Below, in pieces: positions 53,507 to 62,237 of a stretch of DNA of 64,000 bases. The notes under the pieces are model-generated. The model saw only the letters and a program-made list of their open reading frames with translations, did not search any database and was not told the origin of the DNA. The translations under genes and the position numbers were made by a program. How positions within the stretch are numbered: the first letter of the stretch is position 1; each line of letters opens with the position of its first letter. Origin of the DNA: Chloroflexota bacterium (GTDB lineage Bacteria; Chloroflexota; Limnocylindria; Limnocylindrales; CSP1-4); the NCBI GenBank assembly GCA_026004015.1, contig BPIH01000003.1:141077-205076 (forward strand), given 5' to 3'.

Positions 53507-56500
53507 CCGTCCACGTCGACTCCCCGTCGACCCTCCTCCTCCTGCCGGCGGGCTCGCCCTCGTCCTCGTCCTGCACGCCGCCTCGGGACGGCGCCTCGGC
53601 GCCGCCCGGCGACGGGCCGCCCTGGCGATCCGGACCCTCCTCCTGGCCGCCCTCGTCGGAGCCCTCGCCGGCGTCCAGCTCGTCCTGCCCGTCGACCGTT
53701 TGGCGACGGTCTTCGTCGTCGACCTCTCCGATTCCGTCGGTCCCGACGCCCGGGAGGACGCCCTCGCCTTCATCCGCGAGGCCCTCGCCGAGATGCCCGA
53801 CGGCGACCTGGCCGGGGTCGTCGCCTTCGGCCGGGAGGCCTTCGTCGAACGGCTCCCCTCCGACGTCCGGGAGATCGACCGCCTCGCCTCGACTCCCACC
53901 CAGGGGGCGACCGACCTCGGGGCCGCCCTCCGGCTCGCGGCCGCCCTCTTCCCCGACGACGCCCAGCGCCGGATCGTCCTCCTCTCCGACGGGAACGACA
54001 CGACGGGGGCCGGCCAGACCGAGGCCGTCCTCGCCGCTGCCCGGGGCATCCAGATCACGACCCGCCGAACGGGTGTGCCCGTCGAGGCCGAGGCCCTCGT
54101 CGAGCGGCTGAGCGCCCCGGCGACGGCCCGCCTCGGCGAGCGCATCGAGCTGACGGCGACGGTCCGCTCGACCCTCGCCCAGGTCGCGGCCCTGCGGCTC
54201 TACGTCGACGGAGTCGCCGTCGCCGTCGAGCGCCCGGAGCTCCGCGTCGGGACGACGACGGTCCGCTTCCAGCTCACGCCGTCCGAGGCCGGCTTCCACA
54301 CCTTCCGGGTCGTCCTCGAGGTCGGGCGGGACACCTTCAGCCAGAACAACCGGGCCGACGCCCACACCATCGTCAAGGGCGAGCCCCGGGTCCTCGTGGC
54401 CGCCGGCGACGACGGTGTCGCGGCCGATCTCGTGGCCGCCCTGCGCGGGGCGCGCCAACAGGTCGACCTCGTCATCCCCGAACGGCTCCCCGATGACCTG
54501 GCGGGCCTGGCCACCTACGACGCCGTCGTCCTCGTCGACGTCCCCCGGACCCGGCTCACCGACCGTCAGCTCCTGGGCCTCCAGACGTACGTTCGTGACA
54601 TCGGTCGGGGGCTCGTCGTCATCGGCGGGCCCCAGAGCTACGGTGCCGGCGGTTACGCGAAGACGCCCCTCGAGGAGACCCTCCCCGTCGACATGGGGGT
54701 CCGCGATCGCCAGCGCGAGCCCGACGTCGCCCTCGTCGTCGTCATCGACAAGTCCGGCTCCATGGACGCCTGCCACTGCAACACCTTCGATCAGGGCGGC
54801 GGGGGCGGGATCCAGGGGGTCCGCAAGGTCGACATCGGCAAGGAAGCGATCCTCCGGGCTGCCGCGGCCCTCACCGCCCGGGACGAGATCGGCGTCGTCG
54901 CCTTCGACGAGGCGGCCCACTGGGTCGTCCGGACGGCGCCCCTGGGCGACGTCGACGACCTCGGCGGCCGGATCGCCGGCATCAACCCCGACGGCCAGAC
55001 GAACATCTTCGCCGGTCTCGACGAGGCGGTGAAGAGCCTCGAGGGTGCCCGGGCGACCCGCCGCCACATCATCCTCCTCACCGACGGCTGGTCGCGGTCG
55101 GGCGCCTACGAGGAGATCCTGGCCCGGATGAAGGCGGCCGGGATCACCCTCTCCACGGTCGGCGCCGGCGGCGGCTCGGCCCCGATCCTCGCCGAGCTCG
55201 CCCGGAAGGGCGGCGGCCGCTACTACCCGGCCCCGAACCCGGCCGCCATCCCCGACATCTTCCTCAAGGAGACCGAACGGGTCTCGGGCCAGCAGATCGT
55301 CGAGGAGCCCTTCCACCCGATCCAGACGGGCTCGTCGCCGATCCTCCGGGGCCTCGAGTCGGGCTTTCCCCAGCTCCTCGGCTACAACGGCACGACGGCC
55401 AAGGCGGCGGCGAACACGGTCCTCGTGACGGCCCGGAACGACCCGCTCCTCGCCCAGTGGCAGTACGGGCTCGGGCGGGCCGTTGCCTGGACATCCGACG
55501 CGACGGGCCGCTGGGCGAAGGCCTGGCTCGGCTGGCCGGGCTTCGAGCGCTTCTTCGCCCAGCTCGTCGCCTGGACCTTCCCGGGCGAGGAGTCGGGCGG
55601 GATCGAGGCCGCCTTCGTCGAAGCCGGCGGCCGAACGACCCTTCGGGTCGAGAGCGTCGCCGAGGACGGCTCGCCCCGCGACTTCTACGCCACCCGGGCC
55701 ACGATCGTCGGACCGGATCTCTCCTCGACGACGCTCGATCTCAGCCAGGTCGCCCCCGGCGTCTACGAGCGCGAGCTCGGCGAGATCGCCCCGGGCGCCT
55801 ACGCCCTCCGGATCTCGCAGACTCGGCCGGGATCGCCGGCCCTCGGTCGGACCGTCGGGCTCGTCGCCCCGACGCCGGCCGAGTACCGGCTCCTCGGGCC
55901 GAACGAGGCGCTCCTCGCCGCCCTCCGCTCGGCCACCGGGGGGCGGGTCGTCGAAACCGCCGCCGACGTCTGGCACCACGACCTGGCGACGACAACTGCC
56001 CTGACCGAGCTCTGGCCGTACCTCCTCGTCCTCGCCCTCCTCCTCTGGCCCCTCGACGTCGCCCTCCGTCGGGTCTCCGTCGGGCGGCGGGAGCTCGCCG
56101 ACGCCCGCCGCTGGCTCGTCGAGGTGCCGGCCCGACGACGCCGGGCTGCGGCCCGACCGGCGGTCGTGTCCGACCTTCTCGCCGCCCGGGAACGGGCCGG
56201 GTCGGCGAGTGCTCGGCTCGCCCTGCTCCGGCGGGCCAGCGGAGCGGAGCCGGGAAGCGAAGCGGGCCCGTCCTCGGCGGCGGACGCCGGATCCCCGGTG
56301 GAGCGGCGGTCCTCCGGGGCGACGACCTCTGCTTCGGCCGCCGGGCGTCCCGCGCCGCCCCCCGAAGCGTCGTCGCCGGCGGCCCCACCGTCGGCAGCGA
56401 CCCCACCCGCACCGGCCGCCCCACCCGCACCGGCAGCCCCGGCCGCCCCGGCGCCTCCGGCCGCACCGGCGCCACCATCGGCGGCGCCGCCATCGTCGAC

Positions 56501-56564
56501 GGAGGGAGCGGAGGACACCATCGCCCGGCTCCGAGCGGCGAAGCGACGGGCCCGGGGCCGCTGA
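53503..56564 (+). CDS. double vWA protein with class I GATase-like segment, frameshift near 53550
   Basis: About 1020 residues. After MTVHVDSPSTLLLL the frame changes and continues as GLALVLVLHAASGRRLGAARR and a helix LLLAALVGALAGVQLVLP. A first vWA domain has VFVVDLSDSVGPDARED. A GATase-like segment has VLVAAGDDGVAADLVAAL and GLVVIGGPQSYGAGGY. A second vWA domain has ALVVVIDKSGSMDACHC (D-x-S-G-S). The C-terminus has a beta domain, a helix (LWPYLLVLALLLWPLDVALRR) and a ~60-residue Ala/Pro repeat tail. It closes the eight-gene operon. Confidence 0.87.
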
Positions 56565-56658
56565 CGAGGGCCGCGACGGCGCCGCTGTCTCGGCGCGACT
56601 CCGTACGCGACTCCCATGGCGCGGCTGCCTGGCGGGGCTCCCCAGCCCGGGTGGGTGC

Positions 56659-56664
56659 TAGCCT
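56659..56664 (+). promoter_or_regulatory. -10-like TAGCCT before the lipoprotein gene
   Basis: TAGCCT ends eight bases before the ATG at 56673. The surrounding GGTGCTAGCCTTC is shared exactly with the element before the regulator gene at 58658, so both may use the same sigma factor. Confidence 0.5.
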
Positions 56665-56672
56665 TCCCGGCG

Positions 56673-57161
56673 ATGCCTCCCCGTTCTCCACGTCGGCGGG
56701 CCCGCCCGAGGGCCGCCGCCCGGCTCGCCCTCGTCTCCCTCCTCACCCTCCTCGTCGGCGCCTGCGCCGTGGAGACCGGGCCGCCCGAACCGACCCCGGC
56801 CCGCTTCGACGGCATCGTCCTCGCCCTCCAGCGCCACGGCATCGCCGTGTCCGACGTCGTCTCCGGCGATCCGGGCTGCGCGGATACCGAGCTCGTGGCC
56901 GTCGCCGTCCGCCTCGAAGCGAGCGGACTCGATGCCGCCACCCCGTATCGGGTCTACCTCTACCGGTTCCGTGACCGGGCCGCCTTCGATCGGCTCCGGA
57001 CCCGGGTCGACGCCTGCGCTCGGGCGTACGTCTCCGATCCCGAGACCTTCGCCTCGGTGGAGGCACCGCCCTTCGTCCTCGTCGGGCAAGGCCCCTGGCC
57101 CCCGGACTTCGCGGCCGCCCTCCGGGCCGGCCTGACCGAGGCGGCCGGCAACGGCAGCTGA
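56673..57161 (+). CDS. lipoprotein of unknown function
   Basis: A 162-residue protein. The lipoprotein signal is LALVSLLTLLVGACAVE, with Cys about residue 30. The mature part has RFDGIVLALQRHGIAVSDVVSG then CADTELVAVAVRLEA, and VYLYRFRDRAAFDRLRTRV, and reads like a small alpha/beta domain. The ATG at 56673 is preferred over the frame's first ATG at 56616, which lies ahead of the -10-like box. No family recognised. Confidence 0.72.
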   Translation: MPPRSPRRRARPRAAARLALVSLLTLLVGACAVETGPPEPTPARFDGIVLALQRHGIAVSDVVSGDPGCADTELVAVAVRLEASGLDAATPYRVYLYRFRDRAAFDRLRTRVDACARAYVSDPETFASVEAPPFVLVGQGPWPPDFAAALRAGLTEAAGNGS

Positions 57162-57226
57162 TCGACCGGAGCCCGCTCTCGTTCGTCTCGCTCCCCGCCG
57201 GGTGGCGGCAGCGCCAGGGGAGCGAC

Positions 57227-58393
57227 CTACGTCGCCCGGAGGCCGAGGATCCGGCGGGCGATAACGAGGCGCTGGATCTGGCTCGTCCCCTCGCCGATCT
57301 CGGTCAGCTTCGCGTCCCGGAGGTAGCGCTCGACCGGGTAGTCGGTGACGTAGCCGTAGCCCCCGTGGATCTGGAGGGCGGCGTTCGTCACCCGACTGCT
57401 CACCTCCGAGGCGAAGAGCTTCGCCTGGGCCGCGGCGAGCCCGAAGTCGCGCCCCCGGTCCTTCAGCCAGGCCGCCCGCCAGACGAGGGCCCGGGCCGCC
57501 TCGATCTCGGTCGCCATGTCGGCGATCGGGAAGGCGACGCCCTGGAAGGTGCCGATCGGCCGCCCGAACTGCTCCCGGGTCCGGGCGTAGGCGACGGCCG
57601 CCTCGAAGGCCGCCCGGGCGAGGCCGACGGCGAGGGCGCCGATCCCGATCCGGCCGCCGTCGAGGACCTGGAGGAAGAGTCGAAAGCCCCCGCCCCGCTC
57701 GCCGAGGAGGTGGTCGGCCGGGACCGGGGTCTCCTCGAAGACGAGCTCGCCGGTCGGCGAAGCGTGGAGGCCGAGCTTGTCCTCGATCCGGCCGATCCGG
57801 AAGCCGGGGCTGTCGGCGGGGACGATGAAGGCGCTGATCTCGGGCTTCCCGTCGGGCGTCGTCCCCGTCCGGGCCGCGACGATGTACGTCCCGGCCTGCC
57901 CGGCGTTCGTGATGAAGCGCTTCGTCCCGCTGATGATCCAGCGGCCGCCGTCCGGCCCGGGCTCGAAGCGGGCGGTCGTCCGGGTCCCCCCGGCGTCGGA
58001 GCCGGCGCCCGGCTCGGTGAGGCCGTAGCCGCCGAGGACGGCGCCGCTCGCGAGAGGGACGAGGAAGCGACGCTTCTGCTCCGGCGTTCCGGCGATGAGG
58101 AGTGGCCCGCAGGCGAGGCTCGTGTGGGCGGCGACGATGAGGGCGAGGGATCCCCAGACGGCGGCGATCTCCTCGATGGCGACGGCGAGGGCGAGGCTGT
58201 CCATCCCGGCCCCGCCCCATTCCTCGGGGACCGGGATCCCGAGCCAGCCGAGCTCGCCGAGGCGGCGGACGATCTGGGCTGGGAAGCGATGGGCGCGCTC
58301 GTGCTCCTCGACGAGGGGCGCGACCTCGCGGGCAAGGACGTCGCGGATCGTGTCGCGCAGGAGGCTGTGCTCGCTCGGCAGGTCGAGGTCCAT
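57227..58393 (-). CDS. acyl-CoA dehydrogenase
   Basis: A 388-residue FAD enzyme. It has [40 protein letters not shown] (FAD/substrate loop), [22 protein letters not shown], and the C-terminal [21 protein letters not shown] with the catalytic Glu in G-E-G-T. The pattern fits short-chain or branched-chain enzymes more than long-chain ones. The ATG at 58393 is chosen for its AGGAGGGG Shine-Dalgarno; the frame extends to 58447. It is only distantly similar to the enzyme at 22610-23818. Confidence 0.93.
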   Translation of the reverse strand: MDLDLPSEHSLLRDTIRDVLAREVAPLVEEHERAHRFPAQIVRRLGELGWLGIPVPEEWGGAGMDSLALAVAIEEIAAVWGSLALIVAAHTSLACGPLLIAGTPEQKRRFLVPLASGAVLGGYGLTEPGAGSDAGGTRTTARFEPGPDGGRWIISGTKRFITNAGQAGTYIVAARTGTTPDGKPEISAFIVPADSPGFRIGRIEDKLGLHASPTGELVFEETPVPADHLLGERGGGFRLFLQVLDGGRIGIGALAVGLARAAFEAAVAYARTREQFGRPIGTFQGVAFPIADMATEIEAARALVWRAAWLKDRGRDFGLAAAQAKLFASEVSSRVTNAALQIHGGYGYVTDYPVERYLRDAKLTEIGEGTSQIQRLVIARRILGLRAT

Positions 58394-58568
58394 GGTCGCC
58401 CCTCCTCTCGCTCGGAGTCGCCGCGGGTCGGTGCCGCTCGCAGTCACGACCCGTCGTTCGCGGATGACGCGCTTCGCGGGGAGGCTAACAGAGGCCGCTG
58501 CGCGTCGTCGAGGAACCCGTGCGCCCGCAGTGACGCCCTCGAGACTGACGGATTCACCGAGCCGTTGA

Positions 58569-58598
58569 CGGTACTAGATTCTTGGCGGTACCAGATTC
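58569..58598. repeat. two direct copies of CGGTACYAGATTC, probable operator
   Basis: Copies at 58569-58581 and 58586-58598, 17 bases apart, differ at one position. They lie 60-90 bases before the regulator gene at 58658 and overlap a TTGACG that could be its -35 box. A binding site for that regulator is likely. The rest of the 264-base gap shows nothing. Confidence 0.6.
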
Positions 58599-58641
58599 AT
58601 TGAGCAACGACACGAAATCGGCGTTCCGCCGCGGCTGGTGC

Positions 58642-58647
58642 TAGCCT
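58642..58647 (+). promoter_or_regulatory. -10-like TAGCCT before the regulator gene
   Basis: TAGCCT ends ten bases before the ATG at 58658, in the context GGTGCTAGCCTTC shared with 56653-56665. Confidence 0.5.
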
Positions 58648-58657
58648 TCGGGCGCTC

Positions 58658-59453
58658 ATGGCCAGCTCGGACGGCAGCCCGCCGATCGGTCCCTACGCGC
58701 TCGCCGCCGGCCAGCCGACCGGCGACGCCGGGCTCCGCACCACGACGACGGCCCGCGCGGGCGCCGACGGCACCGGCCCGAGGCCGCCGCGCGAGCGGAC
58801 GGACGGCCACGCCCCGGCCAGCCTTCGGCGGGCGCTCCTCCTCCACCTCCGCCGCGACGGCCCCTCGACGCCCGACCAGCTCGCCGGCCGCATCGGAGCG
58901 AGCCGGACCGGCGTCCTCCAGCAGCTCCGCGCCCTCGAAGCCGCCCACCTCGTGACGAAGGAGACGATCCGCCACGGGGTCGGCCGGCCGCGCCACGTCT
59001 ACGACATCGCCCCGGAGGCCCAGGACCTCTTCCCGACGAACTACGAGGGGCTCGCAGCCGGGCTCCTCGCCGCCCTCGAGGCCATCGGCGGAACCGGACC
59101 TCATCGAGGAGGTCTTTGCCGCCCGGCGCCGCCAGCTCGGGGCGACCCTCCGGCAGCGGGTCGACGAGCGGGTCGGGCCGAACGCCCCCCTCGTGGCTCG
59201 GGTTCGCGAACTCGCCGTCATCCAGGACGAGCAGGGCTACCTCGCCGAAGCGATCGTCGGTCCCGACGGGGTCATCCGGCTCCGGGAGCACAACTGCGCC
59301 ATCTACCGGGTCGCCCGGGAGAACCCGGCGGCCTGCGCCGCCGAGCTCGAGCTCTTCCGCGAGGTCCTCGATGCCGATGTCGAACGGGAGACGCACATCG
59401 CGGCCGGGGACCGCTGCTGCACGTACCGGATCACCCGCCGAAGCGACGCCTGA
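58658..59453 (+). CDS. SufR-like winged-helix regulator with Cys cluster motif, frameshifted
   Basis: About 265 residues. A ~45-residue disordered lead is followed by a winged helix: SLRRALLLHLRRDGPSTPDQLAGRIGASRTGVLQQLRAL, split near residue 70, then GVGRPRHVYDIAPEA. Near 59090 the frame changes. Continuing gives EPDLIEEVFAARRRQLGATL, then LREHNCAIYRVARENPAACAAELELF and AAGDRCCTYRI. The spacing C-x12-C-x26-C-C matches SufR-type regulators that hold an Fe-S cluster and control Suf genes. No suf genes are in the window. Confidence 0.83.
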
Positions 59454-59623
59454 AGCACGGACGGCGCCCGGGCGGCGGGTCGCCGGCGCCCGGAGCGGGA
59501 CCGCCGGAGCGGGGCGCCGACCCCGGAGGCCGCCGGAACGGCACCACCCTCGGAGCGGCAGTCGGAGCCGGACGGCCCCGAGCGGCCGCCGGAGCCACGG
59601 CTCCCCCCGGTATCGGCGATCCG

Positions 59624-60679
59624 CTACGCCTCCTCCCGCTCGACGACCGGACGCGGGGCCGGAGCTCGGCGCGGCCTGGGGACATCGCCCACGTTCGGGA
59701 CAAAGCTGGCCGCCATCGCCGTCGCCGCCACCTGGTGCTGCTCCTCGAGGGAGAGGATTCCACGCCGACCGAGCTCGCGCAGCTCGTCGCGGATGTACGT
59801 CCGGAGCATCTCGGGCCCGTCGGTGTTGATGGTGAAGCGGACCTCGTTCCGCCGGAAGGTGTCGAGGATCCAGCGGAGCTCGTCCCAGCCCGAGACGACC
59901 CCGGTGTTGAGGTTCGAGCTCGGGCAGATCTCGAGGACGATCCCCCGCTCACGGATCATCGCCATCGCCCGGGGGTCGTAGGCGGCCTTCACCCCGTGGC
60001 CGATCCGATCGGGCTCGAGGAGCTCGACGACCCGCGCCACCTCCTCCACCGGCCCGGCCTCGCCGGTATGGACGGTGATCCCGAGACCGAACTGGCGAAC
60101 CCGCCGGAAGAGCCGCCGGTAATCGGCGACCCGGAAGGTCGCGCTTTCGGGGCCGGCGATGTCGATCCCGACGACGCCGCGATCCCGCCAGGCGATGGCC
60201 TTCTCGGCGATGATCTCGTTCAGTTCGTACGGGAAGGCGCGGTCGAGGCAGAAGATGAGCCCCGGCTTGACCGGGTACTCGAGAACCGCCCGGTCCATAC
60301 CCCGAAGGGCGGCGGCGATGATGTGGTCGAGATCCTGCTCGCCACCCCGGTTCCGCTTCATCGGGTTGAAGCGCAGCTCCATGGTCGTGATGTTGTTCTT
60401 CCGGTAGGCCCCGCCGATGACCTCGTAGACCGAGCGCTCCATGGCGAGGGGGCTCGACTGGATGAGCTCAGTCCAATGGAAGAGCTGGAGATAGCCGTCG
60501 AAGCTCTTCGCCCGCCGAGGGCTGACGGTGATCATGTCCCGGAACTCCCAGTAGTCGCGGGTCGGGAGCTTGATCCCCTGGGCGTGGGCGATGCTCCACA
60601 TGATGGCCGGCGTGACGGCAGCGCCGAGGTGGCAGTGGAGCTCGGCCAGGGGGAGGGTCCGCGGCAGCTGGCGGGTCAT
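59624..60679 (-). CDS. adenosine deaminase family protein
   Basis: A 351-residue metal-dependent deaminase converting adenosine (or a related aminopurine nucleoside) to inosine. Metal ligands and catalytic residues are in LAELHCHLGAAV (H-x-H), ITVHTGEAGPVEEV (His, Glu), GVKAAYDP preceded by RIGHG, and FTINTDGPEML (Asp). Substrate range is uncertain because the family also includes aminodeoxyfutalosine and adenine deaminases. A TATCCT box about 38 bases before the ATG on the minus strand may be its -10. Confidence 0.9.
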   Translation of the reverse strand: MTRQLPRTLPLAELHCHLGAAVTPAIMWSIAHAQGIKLPTRDYWEFRDMITVSPRRAKSFDGYLQLFHWTELIQSSPLAMERSVYEVIGGAYRKNNITTMELRFNPMKRNRGGEQDLDHIIAAALRGMDRAVLEYPVKPGLIFCLDRAFPYELNEIIAEKAIAWRDRGVVGIDIAGPESATFRVADYRRLFRRVRQFGLGITVHTGEAGPVEEVARVVELLEPDRIGHGVKAAYDPRAMAMIRERGIVLEICPSSNLNTGVVSGWDELRWILDTFRRNEVRFTINTDGPEMLRTYIRDELRELGRRGILSLEEQHQVAATAMAASFVPNVGDVPRPRRAPAPRPVVEREEA

Positions 60680-60831
60680 CGACGGGGGCGGGTGGCGGAC
60701 CAGCGATCCATGGTTCGAGGATAGCGCGCCGGATCGCGATGGCGGGCGCCCCTCCTGGCCGGGCTCCGCCCCGTCCCGGTGATGCCCCGTCCCGGCTACG
60801 TCCCGTGTCCTCGGCGAGGCCCCCGTCCCGC

Positions 60832-61191
60832 CTAGGCCCCCGTCTGGAAGAGACGAAGGAGGAGACCGAGGACGACGACGGCACCGACGGTGAGGACGAC
60901 CGCCTGGCGCCGGGGCGGCCGCCCGACGGCGAGGCCGACCGCGAGGGGGATGGCGAGCACGGCACCGACCCCGTAAAGGAGGTGGAGCGACTCGCGGGGC
61001 GGTCCCGCCTGAGCCATCTGCGCCAGCCCGACGAGCCCGTTCAGGGCGAGGGTGGCGACGAGGACGCCGAGAAGACCGAGGAGGAGACGGTCGGGCCCTC
61101 GCCCGGTGGCGGCCAGGCCAATCCCGACGAGGACACTGGCGGCGCCGAGGACGGCGCCCAACCCCGCCAGAGCAGTGTGGAGGTCAGCCAC
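60832..61191 (-). CDS. small four-helix membrane protein
   Basis: A 119-residue protein with four hydrophobic segments (ALAGLGAVLGAASVLVGIGLA, LLGLLGVLVATLALNGLVGL, LLYGVGAVLAIPLAVGLAV, AVVLTVGAVVVLGLLLRLF). It lies 31 bases downstream of the next minus-strand gene and is probably in its transcript. No family recognised. Confidence 0.72.
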   Translation of the reverse strand: MADLHTALAGLGAVLGAASVLVGIGLAATGRGPDRLLLGLLGVLVATLALNGLVGLAQMAQAGPPRESLHLLYGVGAVLAIPLAVGLAVGRPPRRQAVVLTVGAVVVLGLLLRLFQTGA

Positions 61192-61221
61192 GCCCCGCGT
61201 CCCTCGGCCGGGCGGAGCGGC

Positions 61222-62220
61222 TCACTTCGGTCTCGGGGCGAGGGGTGCTCGGCGGCCGACGAACCCACTGGAGACCCGCGCGCCGTCATCGCCCTCCTCG
61301 ACGATGTAGGCGTACCGGCGGAGCCCGCGCTCGTATGCCTCGAGGGACCAGGCGGCCGGGTCGAGGATGGGGCCCCCGGTGCCGACGGGTCGGGAGGCGA
61401 CGGCGACGTTGAGCCAGCGAATCCCGGCCGGTCCGACGAGACGCACCGCGTAGAGGCCCGGTTCCCAGCCGCCCACGAAGGGGACGATGAGCCAGATCCC
61501 GCGGTCGCCGAGGGGCATGATCCGAATCGGGACCTCGATGGTCCGACCGCCGGTGAACTGCCGGTGGACGCTGATCGAGCTCGGGGCATCGGACCGCGGC
61601 ACGGTCACCCCGATGACCGTCGTGTCGACGGGAACGACGGCGGCCGGGCTCCCGTCGGGACCGAGGCGCTCGGGGACGAGGGGCACGGTCGACGGCCGCT
61701 GCCGCCAGATCGTCAGGGTCGAAACGATGACGCCCGGCGCCGGCTGTTCGGCACCGACGAGACGGCCGCTGACGAAGCCGTAGTCGGTGCCGAGGACCGA
61801 CCACCAGTCGGCGAGGTCCGACAGGGTGCCCTCCGACGACGGGTCGCTTCCGGACGATCCGCCCTCGTCGGATTGGCTCGGGGGCCCTTTCAGCACGTCC
61901 GACGGTTCCGCGCTCTCGCCAGCGACACCCGGGAGGTTCGACGCCCCTGGCGCTGCGGCTCCGTCCGAAACCGGGCCGGCCCACGGCTTGGCGATGGCGA
62001 GGCCGATGAGGGCCACGACGGCGACGACGGCGAGGAGCGTCCGCTCCAGGGAGCGGCGGCCGGGACCGATCCGGACCGGGGCGAAGGTCGCCTCCTCCTC
62101 CCCCTCCTCGAAGCCTCCGGCTCCGTCGCCAGCCCTGCGATCGCTCGTCGATGACCGTCCGGCGGCGAGGGAGCGCCGGATGACCGGCTCGAGGCTGGGG
62201 CCGACCTCGTCGGGGCGCAT
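61222..62220 (-). CDS. single-span membrane protein with extracytoplasmic beta-rich domain
   Basis: A 332-residue protein. A ~60-residue acidic cytoplasmic lead precedes one helix (TLLAVVAVVALIGLAIAKPWA). Then come a Ser/Gly/Asp-rich linker and a domain with VSTLTIWRQRPSTVPLVPE, IWLIVPFVGGWEPGLYAVRL and WSLEAYERGLRRYAYIVEEG. The ATG at 62220 is close after lipA (62238). Function unknown; the layout suggests a sensor or surface protein. Confidence 0.68.
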   Translation of the reverse strand: MRPDEVGPSLEPVIRRSLAAGRSSTSDRRAGDGAGGFEEGEEEATFAPVRIGPGRRSLERTLLAVVAVVALIGLAIAKPWAGPVSDGAAAPGASNLPGVAGESAEPSDVLKGPPSQSDEGGSSGSDPSSEGTLSDLADWWSVLGTDYGFVSGRLVGAEQPAPGVIVSTLTIWRQRPSTVPLVPERLGPDGSPAAVVPVDTTVIGVTVPRSDAPSSISVHRQFTGGRTIEVPIRIMPLGDRGIWLIVPFVGGWEPGLYAVRLVGPAGIRWLNVAVASRPVGTGGPILDPAAWSLEAYERGLRRYAYIVEEGDDGARVSSGFVGRRAPLAPRPK

Positions 62221-62237
62221 CGGCCGTCCTCCCGGCC

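Noticed and set aside
53433..55979. 848-residue minus-strand frame
   Set aside because: Antisense to the double vWA gene, acidic low-complexity composition, no start context and no domain.
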